Below are positions 22,771 through 33,112 of a stretch of 64,000 nucleotides of DNA, piece by piece. Positions within the stretch are counted from its first letter, which is position 1. Every line of letters starts with the position of its first letter. Origin of the DNA: Dermanyssus gallinae (taxonomy: Eukaryota; Arthropoda; Arachnida; Mesostigmata; Dermanyssidae); the NCBI GenBank assembly GCA_003439945.1, contig QVRM01002165.1, forward strand, positions 43,501-107,500, read 5' to 3'. A program made the position numbers and the translations under genes. The notes below the pieces were generated by a model, which made no database searches, had not been told where the DNA came from, and was given only the letters and a program-made list of their open reading frames with translations.

Positions 22771-23860
22771 TAGCTAGAGGAATGCATGAAGAAGGCTGGG
22801 TTGGCTCTTGCTCCGGAGATGAGTGAATGTATCCGTGATCAGTGAAGGTAGAAAAGAAACAAGTGCGACCCATCAATTTTGTCCTGAATGAGGTCCAGAT
22901 AAGGATGGTCAGTGGAGCCAGGTATCTGGGCATACATCTGGACAGAGGAATAGGGGTATGCGCCATTCTAAAAATGCTCTGAAGAAGGCAGAGAAGGTGG
23001 CAAACACAATAGCGAAGATCCTCCTTAACATTTACGGACTAAGTAAAGTAGGACGTAGGCGACTCATCATGTCGGCCGTCGAATCTATAGCGCTGTTTGG
23101 AGCACCGGTGTGGTTCAAAGCGGCTAAAGGGTCACAGGGGCTAAAAATATGCTAAGAAGAACACAAAGGACCGCGGCCTTACGAATTACTCGGGGCTATA
23201 GGACTGTCAGCACCTCCGTTTATTACTTATCCTTGCTGGCACTCCTCCCCTGGACCTGAACACAGAGGAAAGACAAAGACTATGGAATAGGGACCAAGAA
23301 AGCGGTAATAGGGAAGTCAAAGATGCCAAAAGTTAAAGCACATAGCATGCTGCATGGCTGAACGGATAAGCTGCCATTCTGGATGGTGCACCGGGTGCGC
23401 GCGCACGCGATCTTATTCCTGACTTAAGGAATTGGTTTAATTGAACCAGCGGAGAGGTTGACCACTTTTTGACGCAGGCTTTAACGGTCCATGGCAACTT
23501 TTAGACATATCTGTCAAGCGTAGGAAAAGCCTTCTCGGACACATGCGTACACTGTGACCTAGGCATCGAAGACGACGCCTATACTCTGTTGGTCTGCCTA
23601 GTCTTTGCGAAAGTCAGAATAGAGGCTAAAAAAAAAGTGTTGGACCAATTGAAGTTGGGCGGAGAGCTAAGCTCTACGAACTCTCCGGACTTGCCTACAC
23701 AGGGGGTTTTCACAATTTGTGCAATTCATTTGTGAGGGCATTTCTAATTGGCATATAGGAGCTGCAGTGGCCCGAGAGGTACCTGGAGCGCCCCAGGAGA
23801 GACCGATTTGCAACAGAGAGAACAGAATGCGCCTGTACCTCTAAAAAAAAACCGTTTCGC
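22770..23860 (+). mobile_element. R1-clade non-LTR retrotransposon, 3' half (RT thumb to C-terminal zinc motif)
   Basis: The plus strand reads, with frame changes, LAPEMSEC, then ARYLGIHLDRG (22,917-22,950). The 65-codon frame 22,958-23,155 follows, with KNALKKAEKVANTIAKILL and GRRRLIMSAVESIALFGAPV. After this come RRTQRTAALRITRGYRTVST and, near 23,540-23,610, CVHCDLGIEDDAY with a C-terminal Cys. This order (RT end, thumb, CCHC-like motif) is typical of R1 ORF2. It may belong with the 5' half at 1.1-3.6 kb, but the two are 19 kb apart. No rDNA flank is present. Confidence 0.75.
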
Positions 23861-24060
23861 TGATTGAGGGATGCTATATGATGGCTATAGGGTCAAACTC
23901 TGAGATACCTTTGGCCAATTGATTCAAAGGACACTCATTACTCCTCCTTTCGGCTCGTTGTACTATAGAATGAGTTCCAGACTGCATAGGGCTGAGTTCA
24001 TATCTACTCACCTTATTGCGATAGTGCCTAAAGCATTTTACTTATCCTCCATAAAAAAAA
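23861..24060. other. No recognisable feature
   Basis: This is a short linker between the R1 relic and the next mariner, with nothing recognisable. Confidence 0.4.
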
Positions 24061-24930
24061 ACATATATACATATATGTATATATATTGCATGGTTCAAAA
24101 AGTTATGGCTAGAGAAGCCGCTGGGCAGACGGTTATTGTTGTAGTGTGTGTTTTGGAAAATCTGTTCCCACTGAACGTATCCTGATGCAAAAGCGATGCG
24201 TCTTTTTGGCGAATAAAGGAGCACTGACACGGAGGAACACCGATAAGCGTGAAATTATGTTTACGTATAACGATTTAGTGCGTAATGCGCCTGTCTCTGT
24301 GGCAAACATGTGTGCTATCTACGACTCTGTTAAACTGCGTGCAATTGCAAGGCGATCACTTAATTGCTTTCGTAGTGGAGATTTTAATGCTACAGATCGG
24401 CCATGGGCGGCCGGGTTGCCTTAGGAAAGGCCGTTGGATACGGGTGACATAACTGTCCACATATATTGTAATGGAGAGATTGCGCATATGGCGAACGCAT
24501 TGCGTGGATCAATTCGTGAAACTTGATCAAACGTGCTACAAGATGCGACCTATTGGTGCTACTTAAGTCCACCAAAAACGGCATTATGAACCATCTAGAC
24601 ACGTGCGTTCTTTCTTCTTGAAACGAAAAAAAAAACATAATTGTTGTGGTGAACTTGATTACCGGTGATGAAGAGACTTGTCCGCAACAACGCAACTTAC
24701 ACCCACTGGGCATGGTCAATGGAAAGCACCAGGCGTAACACTATTGTTTGTGGAAGAGGCCCTCATGCTAAGACGGAAAGACTATGTCGGAATTGCAGAG
24801 GTATGCTGTACGGCGAGCTTCTGCCGGAAAACGAAACGATTTACAGTAACAAGTACTGTCAGTTAAGCCGGCTATCTATCTCTGAAGCAAGCAGTCGTCG
24901 AAAAGCGTTCTTAACTATTCAATTCGTACT

Positions 24931-24940
<10 letters not shown>
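24060..24940 (+). mobile_element. Mariner-family transposon, pseudogenised, second lineage
   Basis: The frame at 24,146-24,424 ends NCFRSGDFNATDRPWAAG, the mariner linker usually read as RFRSGDFxxxDRPRSGRP. A first catalytic box follows at about 24,655 (LITGDE). At about 24,785-24,920 the frame reads RNCRGMLYGELLPENETIYS and NKYCQLSRL, which corresponds to the block between the first and second catalytic Asp. The second and third Asp are absent, so the copy is 3'-truncated and ends at a (TA)n array (24,931-24,968). It differs from the 6-kb and 60-kb lineages. Confidence 0.75.
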
Positions 24941-24966
<26 letters not shown>

Positions 24967-25288
24967 TATTGACTATCTTGTCAACCGTAAGCTCTTGTCT
25001 ATGTCGTTTCGAATTACCGTACCTTCTCTATAGCAAAACGAGAAGCCCCAGGCACTTTGCCTTACGCACTGTTAGCTACCGTTTTATTGGCGGTTAGTGG
25101 CTTTTATAGTCTTTATTGCTGCGTTAACGAAACGAAAGTGTTTATACAGCCGAGTTCGTTCGGCGGTCTTCGTTTCGGTTTCCCGCGCAATGACTTGAAT
25201 GCGGCGATCGTTGGAAGCCCGCCCAAATGAAAGGAGTTTAATAAATGGTGCTCAACAATGGCGGCATTTACGGCTCTTATATCTACAG

Positions 25289-25349
<61 letters not shown>

Positions 25350-25352
25350 CAG
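24931..25352. repeat. (TA)n arrays
   Basis: Two arrays occur, at about 24,931-24,968 and 25,288-25,352. The stretch between them has no recognisable feature. Confidence 0.9.
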
Positions 25353-26754
25353 TGTTTTCACTTCTAGAAGTAAAGCTCGGAGTAACTAACTGTCTTTTCC
25401 ACAGGACAGTAACGGCTAGCCCGGCAAGCCGCGTGGTTTGCACTAAACTAATACCAATAAATAAGTAGCGGTAGTTTGTTGCTATTTGTCGTTCGGGGCT
25501 ACCCCATCACAGACGCTGCCATAGAGTAGAGAGAAACGGAACGGCTATTACCAGCTCTTCACCTCTACTTCTAGTAGAGCAGGCGTCATTGCTGCTGGCG
25601 CAATGCTTCTACGATTGCCACCACGCCTGCTACCGCCTATAACAGCAGCAGCAGCAGTATATGTCTCCTTGTTCGACGAACAAGTTGCAGTTCCTTCGCT
25701 CGTTGTCGTTTGTTCGTTACGTTAGCGTCTGCGTCTAGCGCGGTGGCCGATCACCGTCGACCTCGTTAGCAGCAATGCACTTCAGCATCGGCGGCAGCAG
25801 CAGCAGCAGCATCCTCCGAGCTGTTAGCGGCCGCCGAGGCGATCGACTAACAACACTACAGAAGTGCCCTGTGTCGCCGCGCCGGAACACCCAGAGCAGA
25901 TGTGGAACATAGAGATAGAGATATAGAGAGAGAGATAGAGAGATAGAAAGGGCGAAAGAACGAGAGATAGAAAGAGAGAGAGAGAGAGAGACATCCAGTG
26001 GTTGCCACTAAGAGTCAGAGTGAGGTAGACCCATCGAGGTACTCAGTGTGGGGTTCTTTTTCTTCTTCTTCCTGTGGCCGAAGTGGATGCCGAAGCTGAT
26101 GACTCTGTGATGGCGTGTCGGCGAGGAAGGCGGCGGCGGACCACCTGTCGACACAGGTCGGCGGCCAAACGGGCAGGAAGAAGCGGGGGCGACCGCGCCG
26201 AGGTCCGGCGCGAGAGATAGAGAAATAGATATATACATATTTTTATATATATATAAAGATAGAGAGAGGGAGAGAGAGAGCAAGAGAGATGGAGGGAAAG
26301 ATAGCCGTCGAAGTACAGGGAGCTACCGAAGTCCATGGAGGTAGCCGTCGAACTCCATCGAGCTGCCGAACTCCAGGTAGACCCAATGCCGGGAGTCTGG
26401 CTGGCTGGCTGGCTAGAGAGGTCCGACCGTAACGAGGTGAAAACTAGGTTAGCTTACCACAAACAGTGGCCGTCGACAGAGAGACAGACATACAGACAGA
26501 CCGACAACCAGCCACGGAAGCCAGTGAGTCAGCAACCTTCCATGGCCGCGAAAAGTCATCCAGTGACGATTGGTCGGTCGGGCAAATGAATTGATTCTCA
26601 GCGGCGGCGATGACAGCGCCCACAGCAAGCAAGAGAGAGCAGGCGACGGTAGGTGGGTTGACGTCGCCGACAAAAACCAGCACAACAACAACAGCAACAG
26701 CAACAACAACAACAGCAACAACAACAACAGCAACAGCAACAACAGCAACAACAG

Positions 26755-26786
<32 letters not shown>

Positions 26787-28930
26787 ACAGTAGCAGCAAG
26801 TAGCAGCCTCATCTCCCCTAATCGGTCGTTGTCAGCTGTGCAGAATAACCAAACAGGTACAACAGTGCGTTGTAGGTTGACGTTGCGGTGCCGAGTTTCT
26901 TTCTCGTCTGAATTGTTGTTGTTGTTGGTGGTGGTGGTGTCGGTATTATTATTATTATTGTTGTTATTGTCGTCGTCGTCGTCGTCCTTTGCGTTGTCCG
27001 CTAACGAGCGGAAGTCATGTTGAAGCCCAACGAAGAGCAGTAGCAGCAGCGGCAGGATCGGCTCTTCCTGGTTGCGAAAAAGGCTGCTCCAAATTGCCTT
27101 CAGTGCGTCTGTAGTGTGGCTGTAGTCGCCGTGCCACCAACAGTTCTTTGCGTGGGAGCGTCCACTGATGAACGTCAACCAACCCCATCGTCATGGCGCC
27201 ATCACCATCGTCATGAAGATCCGCTGTCCAGGGAGGGCGGGCGGAAGGGATAGAGGGTGGAAGAGGAAGGCGGAAACACGTAACTCCCGCGTTTTATCCG
27301 CGTTTTTCGTGCTAGTTGATTTGTTGGCGACTGTGCGAAGGCAATCTGCTGCTGCTGCATGATTGCACGTTAACTTCGTGTGACGGCCTGTGCGGTGGGC
27401 GCCAGCGCCTAATCGATTGATCGATGTATGTGTGCGCTATGTGCGGTCGTCGTCCAGTTGGTAGATAACTGAGTTGACGATGATTCAGCCCCGCGGCCGG
27501 CACAAAGTGAGGCGACGAGACGCACCCGGCAGCTGCTGTCCATGGGGGCGACGTGGGGTGCGACGACATGTGAAGATGGTCGCTGATATCGTCGATTGTG
27601 TGAATGAAAACGCGAAAACCCCACGGGCGGGATAGGCGGACACACGACGAACCACCGACGAAGCCACCACGAACAGTCAAGTAGTCAGCAAATAGGTAAC
27701 CAAATAGGTAACCACTCGTAATAATAAAGATACAAATAATAATATTAAATAACGTGATGAAGAAAATAACGTGCTGATAACATAAGCACACATCGTATCA
27801 AGGAGTTACGGGTGACAGCGAAGTTGAGCGATCAAGAAGAAGAAAGGAAGAGAGAGAGAGGAGAGAGGAAGAGGGGAAAATGAAAGAAACGGCTGGTAAA
27901 AGAAGGGAGAACTAACAAAACAGAGTAGCGAACTACAGGTAGATAGATTGATCGCGGCGAAGAGATCAAGCAAACACCGCATGCAGCGGAAACCCGTAGG
28001 AAGAAACAGAACCGTCGACCTTGTGGTTAGCAGGAAACTCTTGGAATGGCAGCAGAAAGCCAGCAGAACTAACAATACGTTTTATTGACGGTCGGAAATT
28101 ACTGATCAAAGCAACGGGGCAATCGGGCAAGGAAGTTTGCTGGCTGTGACGACAGCCGCAACGATACGAAGCTGAAGTAGGGAACTTGTGGCAGCAGCAG
28201 CGGTGTTGGAGTAAGCAAATTGCTACGGTTACGAGTTTGATTATCGTCGTCCCGCGCTGATGCCACGCAAAGGGTGCTCTATGCCCCCCCCCCCAAAGAA
28301 GGTCACTGTTTCCTTAACCCACCCCGCCGAAACCCACGGTGGGGCAAACCGAATACACCGAACAAGTAGTGCACCAGCAGCGTGTTCGCACCGCTGTACC
28401 GGCAACTGTTGAATCATTATCAGTCAACCCTTTAAGGGTAACTAACAGCCGTCATCATGGTCTGCGTCGTCGCTGATGTCGCAGCAGCAGTAGTAGTAGT
28501 AGCAATAATAGTAGCATTATTTAGTATGTGTACTAGTTGTAGGAATAGCAATACAAACCCTCGTTTGAGTCCGATACGAGTCGTAGTGGAACTTCGACGA
28601 ACAGAAACAAATGACGTTTCCGTTCGGTAGAAGAATGTTGCCTTGTTAGCAGCAATTAGCATTCGAGTTGTATCCGTCGAGGCCGCCCAGAGCGTCGCCT
28701 AGGTGGGGGCGTCGCACCACGACACCTACTTGCCCGAGGCCAATAATAGTTCATGTGCTGCGGCGCAGCCTCCACCTTCCGTCGCGCGTGCGCTTTTCTG
28801 GCACAAGTGCTAGAATCGCTGTATTAGAAAAGGGGTGATTCACTGTGTCACTCACCCGCTCACTGAGTCAGCCGCTCGCTCACTCACTACTACAATGACT
28901 AGAGGACACCGTTCTTGCTATTACCACGAC
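25353..28930. other. GC-rich island with CAG/CAA, GA and other short repeats, no defined gene
   Basis: Triplet tracts include CAG near 25,640-25,660 and 25,793-25,812, CAA/CAG at 26,678-26,800, GTT/TTA/CGT at 26,911-26,990 and TAG near 28,483-28,505. GA tracts lie at 25,912-25,992 and 26,210-26,285. The long frames (for example 27,178-26,444 minus) are poly-Asn/Asp/Val low complexity and not convincing proteins. A short ATG frame at 25,775-25,918 (MHFSIGGSSSSS...) could be a first coding exon, but I cannot support it. Base composition and CpG richness suggest promoter or 5'UTR sequence. Confidence 0.4.
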
Positions 28931-28953
28931 AACAACTACTACTACTACTACTA

Positions 28954-29136
28954 AGTAAAGTTTTCAGGCTGACCCTCAGCCAAGATTTAACGTCCACGGA
29001 ACTGTTTTTCACATTGCTTCACAGACGGACCCCTATAAATACAAATGTGCAACGATGGGGCTCGAACCCGCGCACCTATGTGTTTCATCCGGTTGCGAGG
29101 CGGAAACTCAATCCACCACGCCACCGAGCTCGACAC
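28954..29136 (-). mobile_element. tRNA-derived SINE, family 2, inserted in a (CTA)n tract
   Basis: On the minus strand the head carries an A-box-like TGGCGTGGTGGATTGAG (29,123-29,107) and a B box GGTTCGAGCCC (29,068-29,058). Between them is an anticodon-like arm with loop CTCGCAA (anticodon CGC, T at position 33). The body continues to about 28,954 and ends directly in (TAG)n. (CTA)n lies on both sides (28,934-28,953 and 29,137-29,165), so the element either carries a triplet tail or landed in the microsatellite. It is unrelated in body sequence to SINE family 1. Confidence 0.75.
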
Positions 29137-29165
29137 TACTACTACGACTACTACTACTACTATTA

Positions 29166-32100
29166 CTACGGCTGCTGTCGCTGTCCGGCCCTAAGGAGAC
29201 GTGATATCAAAATGCAAATTGCGCTCGTCGAGCCACCCATGTAGCCCGAAATTCTCGTCCGAGTTCGTTCTGCACAGTCACAGGAACAAGCACTGGCACA
29301 CTAGCAGCAATAACGATGTTGACGATTACAGCGCCTACGCTCGCACACGGCGGCCGCGTTTAGAGTACGCCAACTTGTGTACCCTGAGTGAGTTATGCAG
29401 CGGACGTTAATTGTGAGCCCCCAGCCGTCCGTCCGTCAGTTAGACCTTCAAACCATCCTTCCCTCTTTTCTTCCTACGTGCTTCATCGCATCGTAACGGG
29501 CAAAAAGCAGCCGATTTGCAAGCAACCCAAGTACAAGACCTCTCTGGCGTCTGCGTGTCTGCCGTCGTTGGTACTGCTGCTTCGGCGACTTCAGCACTAC
29601 TTCTGCTGTTGCCGCTGCTACTGCGCCTGCTGCGCTTACCTTTACAGCTGGACAGCTGAGTCGTGACAGCGTGTCCGGTAATGTCCATCAGACGATCTTC
29701 TTCTTATTGTCGTTCATCATAACGCCTTCCTGTCCTGCTGTCCTGCGTTGTCTCGCGCTTGGCAGCTTGGTTGGGTAGCGCTGGCCGACGACGAACAGCC
29801 GGAGGTGTCTGAGGAGTGAAAAATTCCGCATAGCCTTCAACAGAGAAACATGTAGCAGTCAGGCAGCGGGTCTGCTGGTATTACAAGCACGCTGAACAGC
29901 AGCAGCAGCACATGTCGAAGCGTTTGCCAAGGGGAATTACGGCAGCGCACGTAGTTTTAAGAACAATCCTCTAGAGGGGAAGACGAAGAAGAAAAAGAAA
30001 AATACGGGAAGATAGCTAGGAACCAGTAGACCGGGAATGTTTCAGGCACGTCCTCATCGGATTCTACAGCCACTTCGCGGTCCCCCTTCTCCCCCCCCAC
30101 TTCCTCTGGGAGGAAGTAGGACCCCGACGCAGAGCAGCGCGAACCGACCCAAAATGTCTGTCCGTCGACGGAGCTGGCCGAAAAGTATATCAATTTGAAC
30201 AGCAGCGCAGATATACGCGCGCTTCGGCCACGAGCGAGAATATTAGAGTCTGCGTCGTGTTCCGTTGTGCAGCTTCCGTCAGTAACGCACGAGTATGGTC
30301 AAATATATATGGTGTATGCAGTGACACAACGATATCAGAGGGTACAGAGGAACAAAGTAGTAAGTACAGCGAGCGCGCAGATAGAAGGACTATAAAATGT
30401 ATGCGTCGACGTGCGCGATCTCCGCTTCTGACAAGTTCTACTAAAACTGACTTACTTATTGAAAGTAGCTCACGATAGCGTATTGGACATAGGCCAAACT
30501 AGAAAACATACGAGCCATCCAAAAAAGCAAACAATCTATAAACAGCATGAAGATAAGTAAACACAAAGAGAAAAATACTTACGCCTACAAGAACAAGAAC
30601 GCCTACGAAAAGAATACTAGCCGCTTCCACTGTTGTGCGAGAAACCGTGCTTTGTGCTACAAAGTATGCCTCTTTCAAATAGCTTGACGGCGTGCCTATT
30701 AGCTTTTATAAGAATTACACTTTATTGCGTCAGAGCTAAGAAAGTGCCCAGGACAATTGAAGAAGCGTCACAGCCAGTTTAAATAGATTGCCCGTTCACT
30801 TATGGACCGCATCCAAGCTTGCTCTGTGCATATATCCGTTGTACCCTGAAAAAAAAACGAGTTCTATGTTGGCTATCCCACCCGTATGGCGACTCCCGAT
30901 CCGCCGACCTCATATGCGGACAGTAACCGGATGTTGGGTAGGAGGAGCAGATGCTCAAAGGTCACAGCTCTCTCTCTCCCTCTCTCTCTCGTGTGCCACC
31001 ATCCGCTGACACGGTGTAGCGTCGACCAAATTAAATCGGAATTCGATGTCATCTCCGTCTAGCCGCACCCCCACGTCATGTTCATGCGTCTCGGTATGGT
31101 GTACTACGAATTGGCTAGGCTAGTGCTTTTACACAGGACGTAGCTGCGGTGGGCGTAGTAGTAGTAGTAATAGTAGTAGTAGCAAGATCGGAAACTTGAC
31201 AACTGCACGGCGCGGCTCTCCAGCTCGACAATCTCACCTCGAGAAGAAGCACCAACCACCAGTGCGCGGCCTTTATCCTTAGCCCTCGCCCCGTAGGTTT
31301 TCCACTAGGGTCCTACTACGGGAGAAAATCCGTGAAACTGCAGTCTGTCACTGCGGGCTGAAGCTCCGCCACCGCCGAGTACGCTGAATGGCGATCAGAT
31401 CGAAGGCGGTACAAGCGAGATCAGCCCGATCAAAGACCACTGTGGTCCGCTTCTGTCGCTGTGGGCAGAACCGCCTGCTTTCCCGCTATTTGTTACCACA
31501 CGCTGACTTGGCGGGGCGATTTTTCGATCCGAGAGGTATGAGCCTACACAGAGACATTTTAACAGCTACCAAAAGACCTGTCCGCGTCAAATGCGTTCGG
31601 AATGGCTTTTCGACCCCCCGCACCACTGCTCAGATTGTCTAACCAGTTCCAGTGGTATTCGTTCTCGCTGCTTTGCCAGAAAATTCCTTAGGCATATCTA
31701 TGGCGAGAGGACTAGGGCAAACCCTGAAAGAGGGCAAACTCTGATCATGTTTGGCAGGCTAGAGAATAATACGAGTCATGCGACACGAGACACGTGTTTG
31801 CGTTAGGTGACATATGTATTTCCGTCACTTGCGTACCGATTTCGGAAATCCTAGATATTGTTAAAGCTTGCTATATTTAATTTTCTGCACGACGGTCGCA
31901 GAACTAGCAAATTCGTTAGCATTGTGCCATGTTATATGTACCTAAAATTAGATTAATTGCCAAAATCTAAAAAAAGCTTTGCTTGACTGTCTAAGTGGAT
32001 CGTTTCTGCACTAAAGGATGTACAGTTTTAATCATATATTTGCTATGAAAGTCGTTTTATTGATATGTAGTGTTAGAGACAATCTGTCACAATCTTTGCC

Positions 32101-32290
32101 AAGGTCATATTTCATTTTAAAATTACTATCGCCGTAGCACGTGCATTTGTAATGTGTAAGTACAATATTATATACATATATGTTATAAACGCGTTTTACT
32201 GTGTACCCTCATCATAGGAGTGCTTCCGTATTGTCCAATGTCAATAATTCACAGATTTAAGAAACTAAACACAATTGTTTTCTGCGTAGA
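29166..32290. other. GC-richer, unassigned
   Basis: There is a CTA tract next to the SINE, a CT tract at 30,967-30,990 and a GTA tract at 31,154-31,180. Open frames (for example 31,388-31,642 plus) have no recognisable domain. The last part (31,800-32,290) is AT-rich and featureless. Confidence 0.35.
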
Positions 32291-33021
32291 GTTCCTTGAT
32301 CAAACGTCCTGTAAAGGCGCCGACCCGCTCCATATTTCAGAGGTATTGCAATAACTCGTTTAATACCTTTGGTACTACGCAGGATATAGAGTGCTGCGTT
32401 AAAGTCAACCTGAATCTGGAAACCCTCAGTTCTCATATCGGTGAAACCAAAAGGGGTCTCAAACCTAAAGGTACCTCAAGGTACTTTACGATTAACCACA
32501 TGGCTGAATTTAAACGTACCAGCTGAGCGATTTTAATAGTCCGAGTCTGCCGTACCATGGCGACACGTCGTCCAGATGAGGCAGACCAGTAATGGCTTGC
32601 ATGGCATTGTTCTGGATCATGCATAACGAGTGTGGGGCTGCCAAATAGGTTCCACCCCATATAGTGATTCTGTAACTGAGAATCGATTCCAAAAGCGACC
32701 AGAACAACGCGGATGACCTGGGCCTTCCTAAAAACAGAACAACGGTGCCACGACAATCCTGACGCTCGACCAAACGTGATTATACATATATTCTCATGAA
32801 GCGTAGTACAGAGACATTTCACTCCTCAACTGAGAAACATAGCCGTACCGCCCACTTGGAGACATATATAACCCGTGTCGTGTTTCTGCCTCTATGGCCG
32901 CTGAGAGGTGTGAATCAAGACAAGTTTCGTAGTGGTCGGACTCACTACAAGGCCAAACTGTTTGAAATATAACATTGCCGTCCCGATACAGGCCTTTACA
33001 GGCCTAAGGTTAACCTAGTTG
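32290..33021 (-). mobile_element. Element K (CR1/Jockey-like non-LTR), 3' portion left of the nested insertion
   Basis: The minus strand gives, near 33,000-32,890, YFKQFGLVVSPTTTKLVLI, the post-catalytic RT segment usually W/GLxLSPxKTKxxLI. The thumb follows at 32,690-32,510 with YRITIWGGTYLAAPHSLCM and IQNNAMQAITGL. This continues the element whose endonuclease and first RT blocks lie at 37.3-35.6 kb; the family A copy separates the two. The catalytic palm (FxD, YADD) of K is missing. The frame contains stops, so it is inactive. Confidence 0.75.
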
Positions 33022-33112
33022 ATTAAGAACTGAGCAGGTGAGATGCGGCCTAAGGTTAACCTAATTGATTAAGAACTGAGGCCTAAGGTTAACCTAATTG
33101 ATTAAGAACTGA
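33001..33112. repeat. 33-bp unit repeated three times at the 5' junction of the nested element
   Basis: The unit starting ggcctaaggttaacct occurs at 33,001-33,033, 33,047-33,079 and 33,080-33,112. A 13-bp spacer (33,034-33,046) follows the first copy. Copies two and three share a base (ctaatt) that differs from copy one (ctagtt). The first copy is target sequence. The other two sit between the target duplication and the truncated 5' end of family A. Confidence 0.9.
33022..33048. repeat. Left target-site duplication of family A insertion (27 bp)
   Basis: The 27 bases here are identical to those at 35,606-35,632. The pair brackets the family A copy and defines the insertion point inside element K. 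Confidence 0.95.

Noticed and set aside
26444..27178. 244-codon minus-strand frame with long Asn/Asp/Val runs
   Set aside because: The length is explained by a CAA/CAG and GTT/CGT repeat tract that is open in several frames at once. No domain is present outside the runs.
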